Source of the DNA: Tenodera sinensis
Taxonomy: Eukaryota; Arthropoda; Insecta; Mantodea; Mantidae
Direction: 5' to 3'
NCBI GenBank assembly: GCA_030765045.1
Contig: CM060963.1
Coordinates: 71,246,117 to 71,310,116, forward strand
Length of the DNA stretch: 64,000 nt
Below, one piece after another: positions 40,401 to 55,400 of the stretch. The position numbers and the translations under genes were made by a program. The notes beneath the pieces were generated by a model. That model did not search any database, was not told where the DNA came from, and worked only from the letters and a program-made list of their open reading frames with translations. Position 1 is the stretch's first letter; each line of letters begins with the position of its first letter.

Positions 40401-43400
40401 ATTATAAATTCTTAAAATTCCACAATAAAATGCTTTAACTTCTTTTTAAAAGTTTAATGTCCTTAAACCAGTTAGGTCATATTAGACAATGAATGAAAAG
40501 GGTAAAACAATGCTCAAATGAGCCCTGGGGTTCATAGAGATTAGATTTACCCAACATTCATCTTTCAGAATGAGGGAAAACCCTGGTAAAAACCTTATCC
40601 AGATAACTAACCCTAACTTGGTATATTTTCATTGTGACCTCAAATAACCCTTGAAAAGGATTACTATGTATTACGCTTGCTTTAACCAAAGAATGTCATT
40701 ATGAAGGATGTTTTGTGCAATCTTTCATGTTCTTTTTTGTTTCTAATAAAAAAGATTAAGAATATAATGATGGTAGCAGTGTTTTCTTTTTTTGTTATAA
40801 TGTCCTCCAATAGTGTCAAACCAGATAACTCACCCTAAGTGAGATTCGAACTTGCAACCTCTTGTACGTGAGGCAGACACACTACCACCATGCTACAGAG
40901 GTGAGCTCATGGTAGCAGTATCTAAACATAATTAAAATCAGTTCTTTTACTAGTTTTGATTGTTTTTAAATGGACAGAACAACATAAACAAGCCTGTGTA
41001 ATTTTATAGTACTTATAAAATTTATGGTAATAATCTCTCTCTCCTCTTTTTTTCTAACTCCTCTCAATTTGGATCTGGGTTAAAGTGGATGATAAGACTA
41101 TCATCCCTGTAATTCTTTGTGTCTAATCTTACATTTTATTCCATAAACATTTTCTCATTGTTGTAGGCACTTTTATCCAAAATCCTACATTATTGGTTGA
41201 GGAAGGTAACATTTATGTCTTAATTGCTATGCTTGTTACACTTTTATTTTTGACTTCTGCAGTCTTATTTTTGCTTATTTTTAGGGATAATTCCAGGAGT
41301 ATAAATTAGATGCATCACTTACTCATTTCTCTCCCGATCATTGTTGATACTTGCCATGTTGAGAGCCTGAACAAATGACCGCAGTCGTGCCACATTTCCA
41401 AAATGGTCATTTCTATGTATCACTAGCTAAAAGATATGAAGGCTATAAGTGTTTAAAAAGTAAAAAGAAAATGAATCAGCATTTAATTTACACTAAAGAG
41501 CTGAAACTAACAATAAAATCAAAGTTTACTTAAATAACAAAAAAGATTAAGGTAAATACAAAAACTTATGCAGGATAAACTCACTTGGTCATAAAATGTA
41601 TCCAGCTCAGTGGGTTCAGTGAACCAAGAGGGATATCCCAACAGTACCAACATAGCATCAGCTTTATTCATTGCTACTTTCCGAGTAGTATCATCCATCC
41701 ATTTATTCTCTGCCAAAAGCTGCTTGAAAGCTTGCTGTAAATTGGTTACCATTTCACCTGCCTTTAATGTGTACACATATCTAATTAGAAAGAGCTTCAA
41801 CACAGAAAAACTGACATTTTGTAATAAGAGTGCACTGAAGATTGAAACAGCAGTTTGTCCCACACAGCTATTCTGATTTATAAAATAACCATTGTGTATC
41901 ATTTTATTACACAGAAGTAGGTACATTACTTCCAGCCTGTGTTCTTCTCAAAGTAAACAGTAATAGAAGTATGTATTATGAAGGTATGTTTTCCCGTTTT
42001 AGTAGTGTTTAGCTCCTGTTCTTACTACATACATATGTCACCACAGGTGGTGGACATTAACAATACATGGAATAAAATTATAATTGGAACAGGAAATTTG
42101 GAAAGGAAATGTTCCAGGTCTTAATTTGAGATACCCCCATGGCATTTGTCAATTTAAAAAGTTGTGGAAAACCTGGAAAAAGCTTCAGTCAGGGAGAGGA
42201 GTGCTGGCAGGAATTGAATCATAGACTTCCCATTCACAAATTCATGTCTTAAAAGATCTCAGCTATGCACATGAGTGTGTTTTCCCCTATTGTCAATAAT
42301 TGATGCAAACAAGAACTCCACAAGATATCTTCAAAATAGCACACTTCAAGATATAATATCAAGCTTATTGTAAATGAAACTAATGGCAATAAAGGGAAAA
42401 TATAACATAAGAAACAATATTTTGACATATAAAATGAATTACAATATTCTAATAATGTAGGAAAATGTAATGCAGTAGGCAGCTGCACAAAGTTTTATTT
42501 GGGAAAAGCAATAAGAAGAGACATAAAACTAAACTAACATTACACAGTAAGGAAACTTGAGTACTGGGAGTAAATTGCAAGAAAGGAATAGAATTATCAG
42601 ACCAAAAGATTTAGGAGATCATTCCTGTGCTTAATTTAAGAGACAGAATGGGAAGTCCAACTAAGAGATAACTAAAGAGGGAACAAGCGTGACATAAGAG
42701 AAAAACATCAGAGTAAAATGATGCTCAAATGAATCCAGAGCCCATAAATCTTAGAGTTACTCAGAAAAACCTTATCCAGGTCACCAACTCTAGCTGAAAT
42801 TAAAATTAAATTATTTTGTTTGTTAACAACATTGTCAATTGCTAGGATCATATCAGCGCCACCAATGTCCTGGATTTTTGTCCTGCAGGAGCTCTTTGGC
42901 ATGCCAGTAAATCTATTGACATGCGGCTGTTGCTTTTAAGCACACTTAAAAATCATCGGTCTGGGCCGGGCTTGAACCAAGGACCAGGACCTAACCAGCT
43001 GAGCCACCCAGGCTGATAACTCTAAGCAAATTTTGAAGTCACAATCTCTGTATTTGAGGCAGATACAGTTGGTGGCATGGTGTGTTGTACTTTTATGTTA
43101 TCTAATCAACAATGACTTAATTATAAATCACCTAGAAGGCAGGTTTAAGGAAGGCCAAGAACATATAGAGAACAGTTTGCATGAGAACCTTTTGCTCTTG
43201 AAATGGGAAATGGAAGAAGGAGGAGAACCAAATATGACAATGTAGTCACCCAAGAAACATGGGCAAAATAATATTAAGGACAATAAACTTGTATGTTCTT
43301 ATAAGCATATAAAATGGTGTAAGTTATACAAATACTAAATAATAGACATGTGTGAAAAATTAATATATTTTGGAAAATTATTTCACATACCTTTTCAAGT

Positions 43401-46400
43401 TTGCCAAAATGGAAATGTGATTGCTGATGAACATAGGCAACTGCATGACTTAGGCCAATTTTTGGATAGTCCATAACTTTGTGTACACAGTAGGTCCATC
43501 TGCAAAAGTTCACACAGCAAATGGAAGATGAGAGAAGTGCAGCAATCACAAAATAAAGTCATAAATAATTCTTTCACCTGTACAAAGAGAGCTTTTCATG
43601 CCCCTATGTAACATGCAGTAATTCTGATATATTAAATTTAGCATATTGCTCGAATATAATTATAATTTCCATCACTTTGTGCACTTTTACTTTCTCTTGA
43701 AGGCTCAAATTACAGAATGTTGTAAATTTTATGATTATGATGATTCAAGATATAGTTCTTAAGAAGATAATGATGGATAGGTTAACAGCAAAATCAGGAA
43801 GTACTCAAAGGTAGGATAATTTTGTCATTTGTAATTAGCAAAAGAAAATATTTATTTAATAAGAAGTGATTAAATCTGCTTCTAGAAAAATAATACCAGA
43901 CCTAAGAGAAACATAAGAGTCCTTTGTTTCTTTGTAATATGTTATGATACAATTTTTTTTAGTATTTTATAAATATTCCAGATATATGTTAGTAATTACA
44001 ATACTAATTTTTGTTTTTTCTAATATAAGTAGCCCACCTTCTCTTTGAATGTGAGTTTCAAACATTTCGACTTCTGAATACGCTCAAAATATGTTATGAT
44101 ACAATTTTTTTCAGTATTTTATAAATATCCCAGATATATGTTAGTAATTACAATACTAACTTTTGTTTTTTCTAATACAAGTAGCCCACCTTCTCTTTGA
44201 ATGTGAGTTTCAAACATTTTGACTTCTGAAATTCACGCTCAACAATGCTACAATAATGGTCTTATTGAATAGAGTAAATAGCTACTACAACAATGGACAG
44301 TTTTATGCAGTTATCGACTGTTAGCATTCTTCTGCCAGCATTTCAGTTTATCTCATCAGTGAAGTTAGACACTTATCTTTACGTTCTGCAAAAGACTTTC
44401 TCAATAAAAGAAAGAATTGAAATTGTGGAAGCATACGTGAAAATAGGTTTGATTAAGGAAACTCACAAAATTTTAGGGGTGAACTACTCAGATAGAGGAC
44501 TACGAGCAAAGAGAACAATACAGTCTGTATAAAAATTGGTGCAGCTACAGATCTGCACAAAATATAAAGTGACAAAGAATTCCTTCAGTTCAGACACCAG
44601 AAGTTATTGCAGACATTCACCAAATAATTATTAAGAGCCCAAAGAAGTCTACATGTAAATTGATCCAACAGTCACTCATAAGTTGGAGTTGCCAGTGGAT
44701 ATTGAAAAGTCTTAATTTGAAGCAATATCATGTGATGGTTGTGCAGCAATTATGGGAGGATAACAGTCAGAAATGGGTAGATTACTGTACGTGGCTTTTG
44801 AAAATACATCAACGATGATTTGTTAGACCATTTTCATTACATCATGAGTATGAAGCATGGTTTCATCTTTCCGGTCATGTGAATTCACAGAACATGAGAT
44901 ACTGGGCAACAGGGAACCCTAACATTGTGTGCCAGCAACCAATCCATGATGAAAACATTGGCATTTGGCATGGCATAACAGGAATGCACGTTATTGGATC
45001 TATATTTTTTATACTCTCCTTGACACAGTTGCACATATGGACATTTTTTATGTATTTTGTGTTCAACTCACTGAATATGAAATACAACACTGCTTCTTCC
45101 AGCAAATGGGGCAACATGCCACACATCTAAGGTATGCCTGGAATGAGTCCATGATGACTTCTCTGAGGGACGAACTATCAGCAAACATTTGTGACCACCA
45201 TGTTCACCGGATCTAACAACATGTGACTTTTTCCTGTGGGAACACCTGAAGAGCAAGGTTTATGAAACAAATCTACTCACAATACAGGAATTGAAAGACA
45301 ACATCAGCCGTGAAGTTGCCTTCATCAATATCCAAACTTTATACCAGATGTATTTTAACATGCTTAAACATACACAGCTGTGTATTGATGTTGCAGGGAC
45401 TCACTTTCAATATCTTCTATGAATGTACTTCTCAGTGTAAATAAATGGTAAGCCCATTTCAGCTCTTTGTTTCTGTAAGTACACTGTATTTCCTTTATAC
45501 CTACATGCAGGGCCGTATTTACGTAAGGGCAAACCGGGCAACTGCCCAGGGCGGCACATTTTAGGGGGTGGCAAAATACTGGAAAGCTGCACCAGAAAAA
45601 AAGCATAGACATGAAGCATCAAGCTCCTTTTGATTCTGGATAAATTGATTGAAGAACTGAACAACAGAGTTTCTTCCTACAAGGAATTCAGTGAACCATT
45701 TATGTTTTTGACAAATCTGAAGATGCTTAGTCCACTTGAAATTCAGGAAGCATTGTCCAGACTTCAGAAAGTCTAAAGTTCAGATCTTGAGGATTCAGCA
45801 TTTGTACTTGAATGCTTACACTTCAAAAGCTACATAGAGAAGAATGAAAATGCGGCGCACTCTCCTACACAGCTGTAAGGTAACTGTCTAGAGAGTGTTT
45901 ACCTAAACTTAAACATAGCTCTACAAATATACTTGAGCACTCCTGCTTCCAACTACTCAACTGAGAAATCATTTTCTGCTCTAAGACTCATAAATAATTA
46001 TTTAAGAACATCACAAGTGAAGGATCGTCTTAATTATCTTAGTGTTCTTACAATTGAACCTGACTTACCGGTGAAAATGGACTATAACGAACTCAAACTT
46101 GTTTGCAAATGACACGGCAAGGAGGAAGCCTCTTGTTATTTAAACAGCATATGTTTTGACATCTAATAGGGGCTGATGCCTCTTTAGTGTAAGTTCTTTC
46201 TATTAAGATGTTCCTACTTAAATTTTAATAACCTCACTTATGGTGCTTGCCACTCATACTTAAGTATCCAAACTAGTAAAACCATTCTCTATGTTGTGAA
46301 AATTTAAGTAATATATGTATTGCTAGTTGGGGGGGGGGATGGAGATAGCAAATGTTTTTTTGCCCAAGGGCGTCAGAGGTCCTAAATTCGGGCCTGCCTG

Positions 46401-49400
46401 CATGGGCTACTTTTATCTGTACCACCCAAAAATTATTATTACAAAAGGTTCTCTTTAGTGTTTGGTAACTGAAAAATGTATAATGAAAGAACTTCCATAA
46501 ATACAGGAGTAGAAGAACTGTACAACCATGATTAATTTCACTATGCCCTTTCTCTGAAAATCTAAATGTCCTTCTCTTTTTTCTTGGGAGGGGGGCATTT
46601 GCATCTCATTCATCACCATTGGAGTTGATTACACCAGTTTCACCTCAGGGAGGTGACCAAAGAAGCTTAGAAGATAAGAGTACTAGAATGGAAGGCCAAA
46701 GATTTGTGGTTCAAATCCCAGGAATGGTCTAATTTTTCAAATCTGTTTCTCCTTTTCATTCTTCGATTATTTAGATCTTTACTTTTATTACATAATTCCC
46801 TTACCTAGGATAGTCCTTTGGAATATACTTCATTTGTTGGTAATATTGTAATGCTGCTTCATGCATTTCACCTCCAGCTTCTGGACTGAGAAACATCATC
46901 AGACGTGCCATTATAAAGTTACCTATAATGGAAATGAAAATACTTCATAGTTAATAGTACAATGGAACCCCACTGATCCAAATTAATTGGGTGTGTGATC
47001 TATTTGGATTATCCAAAAAACAAAAAAAAAAAGTTTATAAATTCAGCTGTAGGATTAGCAACTACAAGGTAACATAGCGTAGTGATGTGAGGAGGTGATA
47101 ATATTGCAATTATCATGCATAACATAATGACAATGTATTCAACGTTATGACAGTGTATTCTTTTGACCTGTGGATGTAGCCAATTGTATGTGATATGGCA
47201 GTACTTGGGCATTTTTGTTCAATGAACATTTCACTCCGGTGTGTGTAGTTTCAATAATGAGCTTGTCAGTTCTATAATAAAAATGTTTCCTCTACACTAC
47301 AAATAAGCTAGTTATTGTTTTTTTAAATTATGGATTTTGTGTTTGGATTCTCCAGAATTTCAGATTTGAGGCGTTCCAATTATTGGGGCTCTACTGTAAT
47401 TGGTATGGCTATGAAAGTATTTTTGTTATGATTTTAGAGGAGTTTTCTGTAATTCATCAAATTTAAATACATCTGTATAGAGATGTATATGAGTAAGTAC
47501 TATTTTTCCATAGGTTTGTTTACTGGTGGAATAGGATTTTATTTTACAGATCAATTAGTAACAAAAACATTAAAGAAATTATGTCCTAAATATAAAAGTT
47601 CTTCAATAGTGAACTAAAAAGTTAAATAATTAGGTTGTTGATATAAGACTGATAGAATTCATGCATAACGTGTTTATTTTATTTTTTGTCCAAATGAATT
47701 TCAAAGTTGCTTATTACTCATATAAGGACATGCATATATTTTGGTTTTATTTTTTTGCAAAGTTATGGTGATATTTGTTGTATTATTAACCTAAAATGCA
47801 AAAATCTTAAAAAATAAATATGAATTCTTTAAAAATATTATCACCAATAAAACATATACAATGAGTAGTCAACCACTGGAAAGAGCTGTATTTTGTGGAG
47901 AGAAACCATGGAAACAGAAAACCAAGCATCAAGGAACCAGAAGTAGAACAAGACTGAGACACTTTAGGAAAAGTTATCTTCACCGAGAACAAGCTACTAA
48001 ATGGAAAGAAAAGTTGAGATTTAAAAAAAGATGCTGTTTCTTAGAGTGCCTGTGTTCCTTCAAATATGGCAGGATTTATTTCAAGTGAATGTATTGACAC
48101 ATATTATGTACATTTTGTTGTTAAAAATTAAATACAAGTACAAGATCTTAAATTAAATTTAAAAGAATCTGTGTTTACAAGTTAATTGATTTGTGTGAAC
48201 ATCAGTATCTTAGTTAACAGTTTAATGTACCTAATACTTTTATTTCTGCCTCCTCTGCCATTATGAGAATTTTCCTCAGGACCTCTCTATCTGCCACCAG
48301 TACTTCTGTGCTTAATGTCACTTTTGCTGTAGATTTGGCAAATGCTCGGCTAAGGAACTCAAGCCAGTTAATCTGTAACATATTTTAGTGTGCACAACAT
48401 CTTATCCACAAAGCAAAAAAATTCATTTTCAGAACCCTTAAATCTAACATGGGTTAGGGTTGTTTAAGTGAGGACTTTAGTTATGACAAATTAACTTCTT
48501 GTCTGGTGTTCAATGTATCTGAGCATTGCTGTCAATGGGCTCCAGAGAATAAAAACAAATGAACAGACAATAAGTTATCATTGTCATTCAGAAGTGTTGA
48601 ACCTTTTCTTTTAATCTTCATTCTGTGTAGCAGCATTGATAATAGTGCATATTCAGAGGTTAAAAGTCAGAATTTGTGAAGCCATTCAACAGACTGATTA
48701 CTTACTTATTTGCTTACTTTATTTGAATATTATTGATAAGTAGAAGTCAAAATGATGGTTTACACCTTGATGTGAAGTTTCTGAATTATTAGCTTACCAA
48801 AAAAAAAAATACAAATTACTGGTTATGAGCAATAATTTATTTTGAGCTAGATACTTTTAAAGTTTGAATGGCTGTTATAATTAATTTAAGCACTCATTTT
48901 ATTTTCTATATGTCATTTGGATGATAAACATATTCTTGATATGTACATGTCTCACAAAAGAGATTAATCAAATTTCAGGGTGTGTTTTCCAAAGTATTGC
49001 ATTCAAAATAACAGCCAATGTCAAAAAGAACCAAGAAATTCTCAAGTTTTTATCATAATAATCAAAATAATGACTATACAAGAATACTTTAAAAGAAAAG
49101 TTGATTATGCATTATTCAAAGTACATTTAAACTAAAAAATGTAGGATGCATTAAAAAGATACCAACCAGTGCTGGTACAATATTCTGCTAACGCACCACA
49201 CTGCTACATATACCAGTAGAAATTTGGAAACAGGTCAACAGCATTTTACAGATTCTTTGTCCCTGCATTTCTTGTTTTAATTTACTTTGCAATATTGCAA
49301 CCTTAGTGAGCATGATCTAAGGATGACTTAGCCACTCAAAGATGGTCCACGATGTTGGTCTGAGCTATACTATCATTCTAACGAGTGTCATGCACCGCAT

Positions 49401-52400
49401 TACATTGTATGGCTTTAATGGTTATAAAAACAAGTAATCTTTTAATTGTTGCATCATAGGCATGTTTAACATATACATAAATTTTAAGAGGTAGAACTGG
49501 AACTTAAAAATTCAATGCCACAACTGGGATTTGAACCACAGACCTTCCGCTTGCCGGGCGGACGCTCTAACCACTGAGCTATTGTGACAAACTGCCAGAA
49601 TGGCATTAAATTCTCAAGCCAGTTCTGGCAGTTTGTCACAGTAGCTCAGTGGTTAGAGCGTCCGCCTGGCAAGCGGAAGGTCTGTGGTTCAAATCCCAGT
49701 TGTGGCATTGAATTTTTAAGTTCCAGTTCTACCTCTTAAACTTTGCCCACACACGGCTTGTGTGTTTAAAAACACCAACAGTAAGTTTGTTGGCACAAAT
49801 AAATAATAAATATACATAAATTCTTATCAAGGATCCCAGATTATAACAATGCATGTTTATTAGGTAACTTTTTTGGTCATTTAATGTCATTTTCTATTTT
49901 TAAAGCATTTTGTTTTTATTTTGCATCATTTTTCATTTTCTTTCCTCTGCATCTTTATTTAGTATCTTTCTTAATGCACACTGAGTACCTACAGAGATTT
50001 GTATTATTGGCACTCTACATAAGAATAACTTTTCAAATATCATAAATTTCACAGTTCAACTGAAAAATAAGAGTAAATTTGTTCATCCTTTATCTTCATT
50101 CTTTAAAAAAAAGGTACATTCCTATTTAATGGTTAGTTTATAAAGTGTTACTTGTGGATGTAGGAGTGACCATTGTCAGAGGAGCGAGTATTACTTGAGC
50201 CATTATATCTTTGGTCGGCTCACTCCACCTGCAAAGTTCCCAGCTCCAAGACTTGACTACTTTGAGGGTGCCGGGCATGATGTGATACGTCCATCTATGT
50301 TACGTTTAATTCACGTCACCAGTGGTCGCAGGTGACTGATCACCTGGTGTCGGTCTGGGTGACTCAGTTGGTTAGACGCTGGCCTACTGATCCCAAGGTT
50401 GCAGGTTCAAATCTGGCCCAGATCGATGGTTTTTAAGTGTGCTTAAAAATGACAGCTCCATGTCAGTAGATTTACTAGCATGTAAAAGAACTCCTGCGAG
50501 ACAAACTTCCAGCGACGCTGATGTGATCCTAGCAATTGACAGTGTTGTTAAACAACAAAATAATTTTAATTTTTTTAATTATCATCTGGTGATTGCAATG
50601 CAGAGGGTTCTCCTGCCAGTCAGTTTGGTGAAGAAAAAGAGTTGTTTAGTGTTATTAATTGACTTGCCTTTTAAATTAAATTAATTATAACAACACTGTT
50701 TTCAAACTTCTATGAAAGGAAGATAAAAGAGAAGCTATTGAGAATTAGTGCTAGCCATGAGTTCAACAGGTGGTTAGGCCTATATATTAAAATGTTCTTA
50801 AGTGTTGGTGATTTTAAAATAATTTAATTTGTGTCTCAAGTAGTCGGAGTTTGATTGTAAATGTTTTTGAAAAGAGCTGCTCAGAGATAGGGGTATAGAT
50901 TCTAGGGTTTTTACTGATGTAATAAATTGATTTGGGGGAATGATGTAATTCTCATAATTATTAAGAATTGATATTGAAGAAACCAAATAGTGATTTCTGC
51001 CAAGAAGAAAATAGACTTTCTAAAATGAACTGTGCAAAATCCATAGTGTTGTATGTAAAATGAGCAGAAGCATAATCTTAAATGCTGTTGGAAACAAGTG
51101 TTTACCACCAGTTAATATGGGTATAAAGTAATTTTGTAGTCAGATTAAAGTTAATGGAAGTTACTATAAATTTCTAGTTTATATATTGTGCCTTATCACC
51201 CACTTCAGCACGTTTAAGTTGTATTACATATCAATATCATCTTAGTACAAGATAAATTGGGTAAAAGGGAAAGGGTATACACTTAAAAGTCGGCACATAC
51301 TACAGTTATGAATCAATGTCCCAAACTAGGTATGAGACAGGTCAGTTTTCTCTTTTTCACTTTAATGAATGCATGCAGTCAGCTTCCTACTTGATATTAT
51401 CAAAGGCTATGGAGTCCTCTTCATTTGCTATGAATTTAGAATTCAAAAGTGTAAATGCTATAGTTTTGTAAAACTGCTTAAAAAAACAATGATAATTTTT
51501 CTTTTCAGATTCTTCAAATAAGAACATGGAGTAAATGTATTTTTAATTCTCTAAATTATCTTGTCTTATTCTTATAATTACCTTTTCTACTTGTGTAGCA
51601 GTTATATCAATGTATATGTTAACTGATAACTTCCTAAACAGTTTAGGTCTACAGTTTAGATCCGGTATGATAAAATCCAATAGTATTTATGATTTTTACT
51701 ACATATTAATCACTATTTTTATGTGTAATATTTGCAAAATATATTGTTTTCAAACTGAATTGATCTGTGCAAACCCTGTTCTATGCAGACTATAACAATT
51801 ACATAATTTCTCAAAACAGTGAGTGAAAATGTTACTCCTGAGAACAATCAAAATACTTTTTTGAATTGTGGTGTGAAAGTTAGCTTGTTTTTTCTGTATT
51901 TTATTTTCATCTTACAAGAATTGGGATATATTCTTCACCACTCTGTCCTCTATGTGGTCTGCAAGAGGAAATGGATCGAGACCATCTTCAAATATGCCCA
52001 GCCACTTCTAGTGCCCCATCCATCAGTGAAAAATATTGGAGAGCAAGAGGATTAATGACTTCATTGTCAGAAATCCAGCATTAGCTAATAACATTTTCAT
52101 CTTACATTACTTATTATTTGACATTACTGAGGTTTTATTGCCCAATGTTTCTTCCGTCCATTGCTGCAATTCTTCAACCGTGAGCACCAATCCATTAAGA
52201 TCACGATTTTCGCTGTTGAGGAAATCAGCACTGTTGCTCTGGAAGACAAAACAAAATCATAATTTATCACAAAAAAAAAAAACATTTATAATCACTGTGT
52301 AGCTCAACAAATACTCACAGAGGATGCTGCTGCTAACTTCTGCATAAAGCGAACAGTATCAGCTGATGATTGAAGAATTTGTGCATCTGTTGGGGGATTA

Positions 52401-55400
52401 CATGGCTTGATGCTATTCATGAGTATGGTTGCAATACGGGCCAGATATCTTGTGAAAGGCATGTCTTCTACAGTACGATGCTGCTTTAGGTTCAAATGAG
52501 GTTCTTCAACTTCATTTACAGGAGCAGGATACCCAAGTACAGGTTTCTGGATCTGCAAATCATTAACACATTTTGAGAGACCTTAAAACTGATTAAAAAG
52601 TAACTAAAGGTAAGGATATATTTGGTGTTCTGTTTTAAATAAACAGTGCAAAGCAAAATGCAAGATTTTGTCCTATGAGTTCAAAAGTGGCTTGGTTTTA
52701 TTATGATAAGATGGTAAAAAATGAAAAGCTGCAGAAAAGAAAAAACAACATAAGAGAACTAATGTCCATGAAATTGCTTCATGTTCATATGAAAAGAAAG
52801 AACAGAACATGAGGTGGAATCAGGACCGAAAAATTCAATGCCATAGCCGGGATTTGAACCACAGATCTTCCGCTTATCGAGCGGCTGCTTTAACCACTAA
52901 GCTACCACGGACAACTTGCCAGTACAACATTAAATTCCCCAGCTGATACATACTTTTTCCCAGTTAGACCACAAGGGAATCTCACATCAGAGATAAATAC
53001 CCCAAGGGTGACTTACAATTGTGAATACTTTATGTCCCAGGTTTTAAGTAACTTTTAGATGGTAATTATTATTTATTTATGCCAACAAGCTTACTGCTGG
53101 TGTTTTTCAGTCCTGATTCCACCTCTTAAACATTGTTGACACACAGCTTGTATGTTTGAAAGCACCATCAGTAAGGTTGCTGACATATATAACTAATAAG
53201 AACAGAATATTTTTAAAAATTATAATTTGAGATAAAATAAAACATTTTACAGTTATTTCTTCTGTTGTAGCATGGGACTATTGCAGAGGTGTATTAAAAA
53301 AGAGAAAATTAAGAAAATGATCCAGGTGTGTTAACGAAAATAGGAAAGAAAGCTACTTCACATAACCTCAGAGATAATACGAAACAAGGAGATCATGGAC
53401 ATGGGAGATGGAGGCTTCATGGCAGAGCGTTTCAAATGGAAATGAGAAGGCCACTTTGCAAGGATGTGCAACACAGATGGACCTATAGAACAATCATGTG
53501 GGACCCCAGAATTGGATGAAGATGTGCAGGCAGGCAGAGGACCTGATAGGCAGACTTCTTTAAGCAGAAAGTAGGACTTATTATTTATTTATGTCAAGAA
53601 ACTTACTGCTAATGTTTTTTCAGTTCCAATTCTATCGGAATGTAAAATTCTGTATGTGTAGAAGGACAGGATTGGAATGTGCTCCTTAGGATTAGCTCCC
53701 CTAATTAGTTTTTATTGAGCTACCCTACCAACAGGTCGAAGGCCTTAGTCCTCAATTATATGTTGAACTTCACTCAACATTGTTCACATGCAGCAATTAT
53801 GACCCAAGATTATTGGGAGGTTGGCGCCAGGCAGTGGAGAGATAAAGAAAGACTAATAGCACTCTCGCCCAGCCTGAACCTCGGAAACCCAATCCTCTAC
53901 TGTCTCACCATTTCTGCAATTTGATATAAAGCATGAATGAGACAAGTTCTTCTTTACCTGATTACTCTCCCCTTGTGTAGGACTTACACCCCCGGACGGA
54001 CTTACAAGCCAGTGCCTAGGATCAGAAGCCTGTCAGGGAGCACAGGAACCTATAGACTGGACAGAGTGAAGACCTGGAAGCGGGTGGTCAGCCCAGCAGC
54101 AGGTATGATAGTTAGGAAGAAGATAATCAAAACCGAAAAGTTGGGTACATATCAAACTTTGTATTTAAGTTCAGTACCCATCCAAGAAAATTCCCCCACT
54201 CCAAACTACCCTTTCATGGAACATTTATCGAAATATTTTATTTAAAAATGGCTTCTAACAATTTTCATTGTTAAAACACCACATATTACAATATTTTCAT
54301 GATCAATAAAATGCATTTTATTACAAATTGAATTTTCTGTGAAGTCCTTTTTGAGTATACTATGGAAGCAAAAATAGAGAAAACACCAGTTAAAAGCCTG
54401 AGAAAAAAAAAGCAACAGATTAGCACAGAAAATGAGACTGTGATACAGGTTTTGAACATGGCACTAACATAAATTGCAGTCCGATTGGCATCCAACATGT
54501 TTGGCAACACTGAAATGTCAAACAACAATGTTATGCCGTACTCTGCCACCAGATCCCCAATTCGCCTCCAGTTGATGCCCCCATCTTCCTTCCATTCCAG
54601 ATCCAGGATTGGCCAACCTCCCCATTTGTTTACAACTAGCTCCAAAGCGGTCATTCCCACTACATCCTGTAGACCTGTGAATGAAGAAAATATTGTGTTA
54701 CAAACAATGTGTCCAGGTGATAATTTATGCAGACAAAAACAAGCATTTAATCTGAAATCCTCTTTGAGTATCATGGAATGGAATTTCTAAGCATTAAAGC
54801 CAGGATGACAGGAAATAAAGTTGAACTGTTACTGGAATTCAAGTAGGGATGCTGCATCGCAGGCAACAAACCTGCCCTTTCCCCTGTACAGTCTGCTGGC
54901 ATTTGCAGACACACTCACCAGATCATGTTTAGCTGGTATAAGTCACCCTTTCCCACTTTTATTCACATTCTTTGAGTTGACAGTGAAATATGGTTTGTTT
55001 TAGTGGAATTGAAGCCAACTGCTGAAGAGAAGATAACTATGCTTATTCATCAGCGTATACAAGGGCAATTCAGGAGGCAGGGGCAGTTTGATTTTAATAA
55101 ATTCAGAAATAAATATTAAAAACACATCACTTACAAAATTCAAGCTCACTTTATTTCTCCACACAATAAACTCCATCATTTAAGCATTTGACATGAGTTG
55201 TAAACATCCTTTGTCATCTTTCTCATCAGTTCATTAAGCTATGTGGACAGAATTTTACCAAGCAAAGAATGAGACATGTTTGGGAAAGAACATTGTAATT
55301 CCTGAAGGGCTATGCATCTGCCTTACACGATTTTGTTGTTCACTTAATTATTAAATTTATCTGTGATTGATGGCTGATGAATGACAGGTATCTGGGTTGA

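Noticed and set aside
49555..49700. Possible genuine tRNA genes (also near 430, 31400, 50352, 52860, 56889)
   Set aside because: A and B boxes are present, but arms pair poorly and each lies inside a repeated unit with tail and target duplications, so they are SINE heads.
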